Part shown: one piece after another, positions 12,301-21,823 of the stretch | How positions within the stretch are numbered: position 1 is the first letter of the stretch | How the letters are laid out: each line of letters starts with the position of its first letter | Source of the DNA: Neckera pumila | Lineage: Eukaryota; Streptophyta; Bryopsida; Hypnales; Neckeraceae | NCBI GenBank assembly: GCA_963969595.1 | Contig: OZ018416.1 | Coordinates: 12,354,065 to 12,418,064, forward strand | DNA: 64,000 nucleotides | Direction of reading: 5' to 3' | The notes under the pieces: model-generated | What the model was told of the DNA's origin: nothing | Databases searched by the model: none | Seen by the model: the letters and a program-made list of their open reading frames with translations, nothing else | Program-made: the position numbers and the translations under genes

Positions 12301-12446
12301 GTGCGCAGAGACTCCACAACCGGGATGTGAGTGTCTTCGTCCTCAGTCTCTTCGGGAATTGAAACCGCAGGGCCCTTGGGTTCGGCTTGAGTGTCCAACT
12401 TCCAAAATGTGCCCAGAATGTCGTCCACGGAGTAATTCCGCTGCAT
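9346..12446 (-). CDS. Group C (Opaque-2/BZO2H-like) bZIP transcription factor
   Basis: The predicted nuclear DNA-binding factor has six exons: 12446-11793, 11509-11443, 10838-10673, 10275-10200, 9927-9802 and 9681-9346, giving 474 residues closed in frame. The start ATG at 12446 precedes the group C N-terminal motif ([11 protein letters not shown]). Other group C marks follow in order: [33 protein letters not shown] near the end of exon 1, and the basic region [20 protein letters not shown] in exons 3-4. Exons 5-6 encode the leucine-zipper heptads, a Q-rich stretch and the C-terminal [15 protein letters not shown] motif. The family binds ACGT/ACTCAT elements as homo- or heterodimers with S1 bZIPs and links energy state to amino-acid metabolism. 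Three phi-x-R-x-x-S-x-x-x-phi sites match SnRK1 targets known in Arabidopsis bZIP63. Exon limits are manual. Confidence 0.9.
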
Positions 12447-14120
12447 CTTGAAACGGCGAGGAAAATTCTGGGACACGATCAACCACGGAATTCGGCCAAT
12501 CTAGTAAACTAATGAACATGAAGCGGCTATAAGAAATGATTCCTTTACTGAAAACCAGCTACAGATCGACTGAACGAAACACCGATTGCTCCCACTTGCG
12601 TACAAACCCCTGCTGCTGACAAATTGCAAAAACGGCGAAACCTAAATCCTACAATAGCACACCTGGAAAGAGCATCTCCACATTCTACCAAGCGCAATCC
12701 ATCACAACCCCAAGGAAAGTAAGCCTCGCTCGTACACCACGGCAGCAACCATCGACACCACTGATCCCTAGGGTAAGTAACCTACACAGTCCCTTCTCTG
12801 CAAACAATCAGCATTGACTAATCGCGCAGTGCAGCTTCCGATGCCACCAATTCCTGATTCTGCTCCTGCTTCCGCAAGGACACCACCACCAAACCCTTAC
12901 CCCCACCCCACCCACCCCCGGGCGAGATATTTATGCGAGACAAGGTTCGCGTAAGGCAGGAATGGGGTCACAGATCGGAGTCCCACGCGAACACGCAAAG
13001 TCGAAAACCCAGGAAATGCGTGGGGTTGCACACTAAACGGGTACGAAATTGGTTGACGCTGTGAACTCTCTCTCAATGAGAGGCTTGCCTATGATGCACA
13101 CTGGCGAAGATACTACTACTGTTCAAAGTTGTGATGACAGGGTGAGAACGAGCTAGAACGAGAACGATGCATTGTTGTTGTTGTCGTCATCCCACTGGCA
13201 AGACCACTGGCAAGCTTCTTCCCATTTGTCTCTTCCCAGCTAATCGGATGGCTGGCATCCGGCACTGTTTGCGCCAGAACTGTTCCCCTCAAGGCTCCTC
13301 CTCTTTTCCTCCTCCCTCCGTCTGCCCGCATCCCCAGGAAAACGTACGCTCACCAACTGAAGAAACCAGCACCTCCAAATACAACGCATCCGTCAGTCGT
13401 CGCTGCGAACTAGCTTCCAAAAGATAAACTGGCGCAACACCGACCGCTCTTTTCGCTGCCCTCCATCGCCATCAGACACCCGCCGATCAACGTCTCCTCC
13501 TCAGTCTCCTCTCTCAGTCCATCACGATGTCCGCCACTAATAACATAGGTCCATTAGCTATACTCACTCCATTACTGTACTCACACTAATTCACACACAC
13601 ACACAAGGACAGGCAGACCTACAAAAGGCACGAAAGTCGAATCCCAACAAATCCTGGCTGGGGAAAAAGAATCAATCAAACCTCCAACGCCACGTTCTCC
13701 CTCAATCAGTAAGCAATTTCCGTAAACTAATCCCCCCAAAGAGAACAGGAAAATTCCACCTCGACAACCTCACTCTCAAGTGTCGAAACCGACCTGAACC
13801 CCGAATAAAAAAAAATGCAAATATTGAAACCCTAACACGCGAAATTCAACAAACTCCACCAAAATTTCAACCGAGTTCCAGCAATTAAATATACTAAACA
13901 CCAAATCGCAACAGATTCCGGAACAGCCAAAAATAACCCGAAGTATGCGGAATTCTCGGACGGGTGAAGTCGAATTTTCTTACCAGGCTTCGGACAAGCG
14001 TGAGACGAAGCCCTAGAAACCCTAGGAAGATGAACGTCACTAAAAGCTGACTACAGTACTGTACTAGCATACAGTAGTAGTCCTCGGACTGGAACTGCGT
14101 CAACAACAATTGATCGAAGG
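12447..14120 (-). promoter_or_regulatory. bZIP 5-prime leader and promoter region
   Basis: Upstream of the bZIP ATG the DNA is markedly more GC-rich than the surrounding repeats up to about 14.1 kb, which fits a leader plus promoter. An acceptor-like TGTCCCAG lies about 20 bases before the ATG, so an intron in the leader is possible. A minus-strand run of four G-tracts separated by single T residues (12900-12919) is a strong G-quadruplex candidate. No transcription start can be fixed from sequence alone. Confidence 0.4.
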
Positions 14121-14448
14121 TGTCAGTCCCGTTCTGGCTGTTCAGTCAGACCTCAGACTGGAAATGCATAAACAATCGCAGGCGTCTTCTTCGGCCAAGC
14201 TCTGTCTCCTTCAAATTCATTGACAACTTGCCAGCATCTCTTTGGAACACAACTTGGTGACGGAATCAAGCCCATGCAGTCCAGTCCTACAGAGTACAGA
14301 CTAACTCGAAAGTAAGTGAAAGTGAAAACATCCAAAATGTCTCTGTAATAAGTTCCCCATTCCTGACTTCTATTGAAAGAGTTCTCAGTCCAAAGTGCAT
14401 TTAAATTGACCCCCATACTTCATTGCAATTGGTTGACTATTGATGATG

Positions 14449-14750
14449 TAAGGTGGGAGCACCCATGACCATCCGTTTAAGCCATGTGGAGTAGATCATG
14501 AATCCAGTGTAGAAAACAAATAGACAGAAAGGAAGGCAAATGGGAGAGTGTGAATTTCTGGTCAAAGTGCATAAAAGAATATCACCCTAAATCGATGCTC
14601 AGTGGCCCCATTTCCAAATATAAATCACAGAGAATCCAAGGGCTACAAAACCACATGGCAATAGGAGTTTGGACACTTGATGAGGAGAATAGAAGACAGT
14701 CAAAGGGAACGGGTTTTGGGACGTGGAGGGAAATAGGTGCTCCTACCTTA
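14449..14750. mobile_element. MITE with TAAGGTGGGAGCACC ends
   Basis: A 302-bp element starts TAAGGTGGGAGCACC and ends GGTGCTCCTACCTTA, with 14 of 15 terminal bases inverted and complementary. It is non-coding. The first six bases, TAAGGT, are shared with the elements at 4081-4394 and 39044-39314, which suggests related terminal recognition. Confidence 0.65.
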
Positions 14751-15756
14751 AATTTTGGTTTTGTAACCAAAGTGTAGAATGGTTTCAATAGCCTAAAGAG
14801 CTTCCACTTTGAAAACTCATAGTAATTACATGTTTTGTCCAAAAAATCTAATTTTTGGTGAAAATTCATGATTTCCAATTGTTAATATTACAAAAATATT
14901 TTTTTTCTTGAAAACGGTGCCTCCTACTGTGTTGAATTGCTTATTTTGACAATTCTAGGTGGTTTTACCTTAGATCGTAAAACTTGCAAGTTGATTGTCT
15001 AGTAATTTCTTGAAAAGACTCACAACGGCAAGGAAATCAAGGTCTACTCTTACAAGGATCCCTCTTGAGCATCCCTATGAGGTTGCAAAAATACAAAAGT
15101 ATCCACATGTTTTTACATCAGGTGAAGCTCAGTGCATCGAACCTTTCACAACTAGAAGATCATTTGCATCAAGCCTCCCCCTATAAGATAGGAGGTATCT
15201 ATAACAAATAATTTAAGTATTTCAACCTATAGGATATAGGAAAACCATTGAGAAATTTAATTCAATGTGTGTGAAAATAAAGATGAAGAAGAATGCAATA
15301 AAAAAGAAATTTTTTCCTTCTCAAAAATGAATATTTTATTCAATCTAAATGTAGATTTTTCATTTAGGACCCATCCTTGTGTCACATGTTCACTTCAAAC
15401 AACTAACTTTGGGCGGCTTCAGGTCCACAAGCACGAATGCCTTTGGTTTTTCTTTGCATTGCACCCTAACTTCAATTCCCTGACCTCTAGTCTAGTATGT
15501 CTTTTCAGTCAGTCTATCGTTGTGTCTGTCCCTTCCAGGCCCTCGTGGGTGGTGGTCTTGTACTTTGCCTTTTTGCAATGTAATTTCGTTTCATTTGTTT
15601 CAAAAAAATAAAAATAAAAAATCCAGCTAGCTTTGGAATATGTTCCTAATCAAGCATTGTGAGCCAATCTAGCATTGTGAACCAATCAAATCTTTTTCAA
15701 TCCACAATAAGGTAGTTTGCTCTTAAAGCGACCATCTAAACCTACCTAACTCATCA
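14751..15756. other. Intergenic, nothing firm
   Basis: Short open frames only. Around 15580-15630 a T-rich segment ends TTTCAAAAAAATAAAAATAAAA. A similar tail occurs at about 29075-29098, which may mark 3-prime ends of the same retroposon type; the 5-prime ends could not be identified. Confidence 0.35.
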
Positions 15757-15982
15757 TTAACCCTTGAACGTCGAGGCGGACGTTCTGCGTCCGATGAATG
15801 ACAAGAGAATCTCTTGTGTAGGACAGAAATGCAACTATTCATCCTCCAAATTTTGTTGTGAAAAGGTCCTTTACAGTAGTTCAACTTCCAATGAATACTT
15901 TTTCATTTTTTTAAGCCAATTGTTCCCATGGTTTTGCAAAAGGGTGATTTCCACGGCCACCAGCCCGGCGTTTAAGGGTTAA
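15757..15982. mobile_element. Short TTAA-bounded MITE
   Basis: A 226-bp element has ends TTAACCCTTGAACG and CGTTTAAGGGTTAA, inverted repeats of about 14 bp that include TTAA on both sides. The body is unrelated to the 0.9-kb T1 copies. TTAA with CCCT ends again resembles piggyBac-type MITEs. Confidence 0.55.
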
Positions 15983-16718
15983 CAGTAGAACATACTTCAA
16001 GCAACATGTCAGTCCTTCCTAGATAGGGGTCGCAATTAGAACACGGTTGGTTTTAGGTGTAGTTACCTTAGAGCCAACTGTTGTCCATTACCAAGCACCC
16101 TCCTATTATCATTACAAGGGGCTATCCGTGATAGGTATCTCTCCCTTAAGAAAATCCCCCACTGACAATACCCTGAGTTTTGGGAGCTATAATAAATCAA
16201 TCCTGTTGCAACTGCGTCCCCCTGGCTAAAAACATACAGTGGCAGAACTGGATCAGCGTGCCAAGGATAGGGGAGAGAGATTTCTTTTATCTTTCCCTTT
16301 TCTTGTCCTTTTCTTGGAGTTTTCTTTTTTCTTTTTCTTCTTTTCCTTTTTTGGGGGACGTGTATCGTCGGCCTCCGTCTCTCTCTTTCCGCGTGGTTTC
16401 CGTCGTGGTTCTGTCGTCCTTTGGGGTTATTCTTTCTTAGCGTTTTCCTATTCGAGACTAGACTACGAAGTTCGAGGGGTCACCCGTCATCCCGTCAGTG
16501 GCGGGGTGATTTGGGGGAAGCCAGACGGAGATTTCGTGGGAATGTCCTTCTCCTTGCTCTGCATGCCTGTTGTCTGGGATAATCCGACTGATGACGGGGG
16601 TGGGAACAGTACTGTAGTGAATATTTTTTAGATTTTTTAATTTTGAAACACATGGACAATTCCATTGATAAATCATACTCAGTGTAACAGTAGTGAATAT
16701 TGGAGGGCATAAGCAACT
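15983..16718. other. Intergenic, GC/pyrimidine-rich island
   Basis: A locally distinct block at 16240-16620 has a long CT tract (about 16275-16355) followed by GC-rich DNA, unlike its AT-rich neighbours. It holds a 130-codon open frame at 16239-16631 with low-complexity F/S content that I do not regard as a gene. It may be a piece of an old retroelement leader. Confidence 0.3.
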
Positions 16719-16994
16719 TCAGGTGGGTACACCCAAAACCGTCACAAATTGGTACTATGCCTAGTTCTTGTTACTAGGCTGATCAGATTTTCATATTGTC
16801 TTGTTGGCAAGTGAAAGGAGGTTCCAAGGCACCAAAGAACGTAGCATTTGGATACTGTATGCAAAAGTTATTAAGGAACAAAGTTTGATTCTAAAAGCGT
16901 TTCTTCCACATAGGTACAGAATTGATTTTGGAGATGTACAGTGAGTATAGATGGTGGTTTAAGGTCAGTGGCGCATTTGGGTGCACCCACCTTA
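16719..16994. mobile_element. MITE, TAAGGTGGGT family copy 1
   Basis: A 276-bp element starts TCAGGTGGGTACACCCAAAA and ends TTTGGGTGCACCCACCTTA. It is homologous along its length to 39044-39314, for example TCTTGTTGGCAAGTGAAA in both. Non-coding and non-autonomous. Confidence 0.65.
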
Positions 16995-17273
16995 CACAAA
17001 ATAGTGATATTAGATTGTCCTACACTAATTTCTCTACAATCCACACTATATAAATATTCATTGTTATTGTAGTGTACAATGATACATTCAATCCAAAGCC
17101 ATGTGTATGGCATAGATTGGTGCACCAGTTTAAGGTCCCGTTGAGAGAGTCGCATGTGCTTGCACGTGGATAAGCATTGAGTCATGTAGTAATTTGCCTG
17201 AGGTAAAGCAACTTAATTTCGCTATTTTTTGTAGTAGAAAAGACTTGTTGTAAATTATGGATTCAAATTGGAG
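16995..17273. other. Intergenic, nothing recognised
   Basis: Short AT-rich spacer between two inverted-repeat elements. No gene or repeat could be supported. Confidence 0.4.
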
Positions 17274-17498
17274 GATATATAACATTGTTTACCAGGCATG
17301 ATACCTCCCCCAAGTGGAGGTATCATTCTCCCTTATATCCCTGGGTAAGATTTAAGCTATTAATCTTGCAATCGGATTGGTTGGGCAGCACGATGTCAGA
17401 CCTAGTGATGCAATTGGTGGCTTTCAGTGCTTGGGAGGCTCCCCCTTTCTGCGCAAGCAAAAAGGAATCCTCAACATTGGTAAACAATGTTATATATC
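17274..17498. mobile_element. Element with 21-bp perfect terminal inverted repeats
   Basis: GATATATAACATTGTTTACC (plus a final A) at 17274-17294 is exactly inverted at 17478-17498. A second hairpin (GATACCTCC/GGAGGTATC) lies at 17299-17323. The 225-bp span encodes nothing recognisable. The outer TATAT may be part of a target-site duplication, so the true element could be a few bases shorter. Confidence 0.6.
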
Positions 17499-18558
17499 TT
17501 TTGCTGTGGGTGCAAAAGAGCAAATGTACTCATGTGCAATAAATTTTACATGGTAGAAAGTTTACATCTATTTTTGAAAATCTTTGTAATCCTTGTTCAC
17601 CACTCTTATTCACCACATATGACCAATAAATAGTCAAGTAATCACTGATCAAGTAGAATAAAGGATGAATGCAACTAAATATTTAAAATGAAGAGTGATT
17701 TAAGGGCTCTTCCTGGAACCATTGGAATTGAGTGTTAAAGAGAACATTGTGAGGGGTCCGAAGCACTTTTCATTCACATTTGAAAAGTGTTGGATCCTTA
17801 ATGCGTGGATGCTTTAATATAGTATACCAGCATTTTTGTTTTGGACTGTAGCAGTCACCATGCAAGGAATACATGGTGGTCCTTCTAGAATTAGACCTCT
17901 GTGAATGAGCCACGACACGAGAGTTTGGCATTTAAACGCCCAAAAAAAACACCCTGAGTGTAACTAGGCAATGGTCCTCCCCCATGTTGGGAAGGAATTA
18001 TACTTTGCAAGATAATTGGGAGGGACTTGTTATTAATAAATGCAAGGATTGGGCTTCGCAGAGGAGCCGTAAAAGACAATTTTATTAATTGTCGAGGTCC
18101 CCTTTTCATTGAAGCAACAGGGGAACCAAGACTCATTATAAACAATGTTATGGGTGTAATTTGCACATTCGTGCTAGAGTTTGCAGGAGTTTGATTGGAT
18201 GTGGGATTTGACAAGCCTACACACAACATCTATGCATGATGCAAGTTATGTTCCTAATTAGGGTTTGGTCATTAATACTGAGATTCTCTCACACAATTGG
18301 AAATAAGTGAATTATCGATAATCATTTTTATTGTGTCTTTTGTTGTGTATTATTTATCAAGGAATGCACTTGTCATTAGACATCTTTAAAAATAAGAATC
18401 AAATCACCGACCCTGCAGGTCACTTATTTTGGAGCAAGTCTTTTCACGAGCCCTCTTTGAGGGCATTTCCCCAAACCAAAATATTTTAAAGTATTTATCA
18501 AGGTATAAGAACAAAATCCGCAATGTTATTGATTTGTCCTATTAGTGAGGGTGCAAAA
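17499..18558. other. Intergenic, nothing firm
   Basis: It contains a 112-codon minus-strand open frame (17891-18229) that matches nothing I know and lacks a supporting start context. Otherwise AT-rich spacer. Confidence 0.35.
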
Positions 18559-19776
18559 TTAACCCCTAAAGTTCCATGACTATATTTTCACCAAAAGCGC
18601 TCTAAAACTGCCATTTGTAGTAGAGGTACCAAATTTTGAAAAAAGAAAAAAAAACGTTTTTGGATACTTGTAATTGTAGGATCTTATAGTACACTGACTT
18701 GAAAACATGTGGGAAAAAGTTACAGACATTTCTACCGTGTGGATTGAAAGATATGAGTATTTGAAATTACATAAATACTTCTTTTGGCCTTGCAAAAAAT
18801 CGGGCAGCTACACTTCACAAGCTTGCTTTTCTATGAAAAATGGTCCAAAATGGTGGTGCTACTTTGGATTCATTTTTCTACGCAAGTTGGCTACATGCTT
18901 GAAAGTTTTTACATCATTTGGAATTATACAACATATAGGAAAAAAATAGTAAGTAGAAAGCAGTAGAGAATGGTTCAAAAGACTAAACTGTTAAGAATTT
19001 AGTTATGGAATTGATAAATGCCAATTCCACTGGTAGTAATGTTGTAATAAACAATTACATCCTATGATTTTATTTTTTTCAAAACACATTGAAATTTGAG
19101 TAAGATAAATGATTTTGAAGTTTATTTTAGAGTAGAGAATCCCATTAGAGGAGATTTCGGGGTGTTGGGAGACTGCAAGTTCCCCTGCGTTTCTAAACTG
19201 TGGGAACGCAGCTGCAGTAGCTGGTTGACGTGGTACAGCGATTGCCACGTCATTTCTGGAAAAAAAAATTGCTTAAAATTTTATATGGGTAATTTTTTTT
19301 ATTTAAAAAAAAAACAAAAAAACTGACACGCCCGTATTGTCGTTCATTGAATCCGGGCAAACTGGGGAACGGGCCTGAAACAGTCTTCTAAGGCCCCCGC
19401 CCCCCCTCTAATGCATTACTACCCGCAAACTAAAACTCCTCATAACTTTTGACTCATTGATCAAAAATAGAATGATTCAAAGATTTAAAAGAAATTCACA
19501 TATATATAAATCTGTAAAAATCAATTTTAAACTTTTATTTATGAAAAAAGTGATATTTTTTAATTTGCCTAGATTGCCCGCTTGGGAAAAAAATAAGATA
19601 TTAGGCCATAACTTCTGACTCATATTTTCAAATGTCACAAAATTTTGTTCACATGAAAGATATTCCTCATCCACAACTTTTATTAAAGTTTGGGCCTAAG
19701 GCATGCAATTCTCTAGTCACATGTATATGTCCAAAATTTCTATGTTGCCAAAAAACACACGTTATTTCTTTAGGGG
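18559..19776 (+). mobile_element. TTAA-bounded element, family T1 copy C (with nested insertion)
   Basis: The left end TTAACCCCTAAAGTTCC is intact and the body aligns with copy A (shared CATAACTTTTGACTCATTGATCAA and AGAAAG-AGTAGAGAATGGTTCAAAAGAC segments). The right end keeps TCTTTAGGGG but its TTAA is replaced by the start of another element at 19777. Copy C is longer than A because a 271-bp element is inserted at 19143-19413. Confidence 0.6.
19143..19413. mobile_element. MITE with CATTAGAGG ends nested in T1 copy C
   Basis: Inserted where copy A reads straight through. The ends are CATTAGAGG and CCTCTAATG (9-bp inverted repeat). The interior GCTGCAGTAGCTGGTTGACG-type block recurs, inverted, in the element at 19777-20024. 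The target duplication is not clear. Confidence 0.5.
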
Positions 19777-20024
19777 CATTAGATGAGATTTTTGGGGTGT
19801 AAAGAATTGTTTCAGCCATGTTCCTCTTGCTGAAATGAACATTAATGAAGTTAGAATATTTAATTAATATATATATAATATAATATAAATTAATTAATAT
19901 TATTTCAGTTATTTTTATAAAAAATAAAAAATATTATTATCTGATGTGGCAAATGTTGTGCCATGTTAGCCAACCGCTGCATCAAAATTCATATAGTACA
20001 AGAACTCGGGGGAACTCATAGCCC
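19777..20024. mobile_element. Related CATTAGA-type MITE
   Basis: It starts CATTAGATGAGATTTTTGGGG, similar to the nested element at 19143, and shares with it, in opposite orientation, the block reading TGTGGCAAATGTTGTGCCA. The right limit near AACTCATAGCCC is approximate. The centre is a very AT-rich TAATATATATA-type tract. Confidence 0.4.
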
Positions 20025-21474
20025 TTTATACCGTTGAACTTTCTTCCAATGGTTAACATCACTTGTAAAATCAATGTTAAGGGAGCCGACCCATGTCCGA
20101 CCAAATAAGTAATTATGCATATTTGCAACGCTTGGGGTCTTCAAGGGAGGAATTTTCCCATACAACATTTAGAAATTGAGTTCGGAAGGTTCCTATAGTT
20201 TTCCAGATTTTATTTATCAAAACATAATTATTATTAATTCTTTTGCTAAAAATTTGATTTCGACCTATACTCATTACATAGACCTCCCCAAGTCCGACCA
20301 AGGACTGGTTGTAGTAGTGAGAGTCCTATAGCCAATCATAATGTGCCACAACTGCATCGAGAACCTTGCCGTAGTTAATCCCTATTCATCTCTTGTTGAG
20401 CTGAAAGAGAATAGCTTATATAGCAAAAATGGATGCTTGGTCAGAAATGGGTTGACTCCTTTACTTCTAAAATTATCATAGAGATGAATCAGATATAGTA
20501 ATATTTTAACTATAAATAATTCAAAATAGTGTCAGTTTGAAAACTTAGTGTCCCAAGTCCTAATATGATACATGAATATAGTTTTTTTTAGATAGAAATA
20601 ATTTTCCATAGAAATATTTGCTCTTTACTTGTTAAATTTGTAGGATTTCATCAAGTCTTGAATAATTATCATTGCTCATTTGGCAACAAGAATTGATTGC
20701 TTTGATCCTAAAAGACTTTTTTTAAAAACCTCTAAAATTTTGGCTATAAAAATTAACATTGTATCAAAGCAACGGAATGATTTACTATTGGTAATCACAT
20801 TGAATAAAATGTTGAAGATCATTATTGTTATGATATATAAATTAAATTAGGTTATTTGTTTGCTTTGTTGTTTGTTTCGTTTGATATGCTGGTATCTAAC
20901 AAACCATGAGCCCTCCGGAGGTGTACTTTGTACCATTGAAAAATTCTAAGCAAGGAGGGGTGCACAAACTTTGTTGTATGGCGTATAGATGTATGATGAG
21001 AAAGATACTGAATTTTCAATTTTTTATGAGTTTAAAAGACTGAATGAAATTATCTTTTATTTCAAAATACCATAACTTTCACATTGCATGTTCAAATGCC
21101 ATAAAACAAAACCATTGCACTCCTTTGTGCATAAAGCTTTCTATTTGTACTAAGAATGCAACTTCTCAGATTGTAGTGAAAGTTATTGAGTTTCAAAGTT
21201 TTAATAAATTAGGAAATTAGGAAATTATTTTTATTATTATTTTTGGCTGTGGCAACGGCAAAGGGAACACTACTGTATTGTACTGTAGTTACATTGAATT
21301 GATAAATATGGAGGCTAATCTAATAAAGTCAATGTGATCTATCACAATTCGATATGAAGTCAAGATGGTACATATATCACTTGGTTCAACATTGAGTTTC
21401 CAATTATAAAAATTATATTGATTATGAAAACTATGACATACTATAATCATAATGAATTTATATTCGCTTTCACT
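20025..21474. other. Intergenic, nothing recognised
   Basis: AT-rich DNA with no supported gene up to the retrotransposon target site. Confidence 0.5.
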
Positions 21475-21479
21475 CAATG

Positions 21480-21753
21480 TGTCGAGACCTGGTCAATGGT
21501 CAGGTAGCTTGGCTACGTATGCGTATACGGTCAGTATACTGCCGTTTCATACCACTAGTTCGTACCTCTTCAAGGTTAAGGTTGTACCTCTTAAAGGTTG
21601 AGGTTCTGAGGAGTCGCGTTGCTTCTCAGCCAGAACTACGTATCATCACTCTGATCCTTAGGCTATTCAGAAGTAATGTGATTTTGAGCCTGAGGTACGT
21701 AGGCAGCTTCATCTCTTATCGAGAGATGGAGTCCGAGTGAAAACGTACTGTCA
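21480..21753 (+). repeat. 5-prime LTR of the Copia element
   Basis: It starts TGTCGAGACCTGG and ends AAACGTACTGTCA, 274 bp. Compared with the 3-prime LTR it has G, C and C where the latter has A, T and T. Confidence 0.95.
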
Positions 21754-21823
21754 CGTTATCAGCACTGCTCGCCGCAAAGCGAAAAGAGAAGTTTTGAACG
21801 AAATTTAAAAACAAGGAGCGTCG

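Noticed and set aside
16239..16631. 130-codon open frame
   Set aside because: Driven by a CT-rich tract (long runs of F and S); no recognisable family.
17891..18229. 112-codon minus-strand open frame
   Set aside because: No motif, no start context and no conserved neighbour; treated as chance.
21754..21775. Classical initiator-Met tRNA primer site after the 5-prime LTR
   Set aside because: The sequence CGTTATCAGCACTGC does not match the usual TGGTATCAGAGC, so the primer tRNA is left unassigned.
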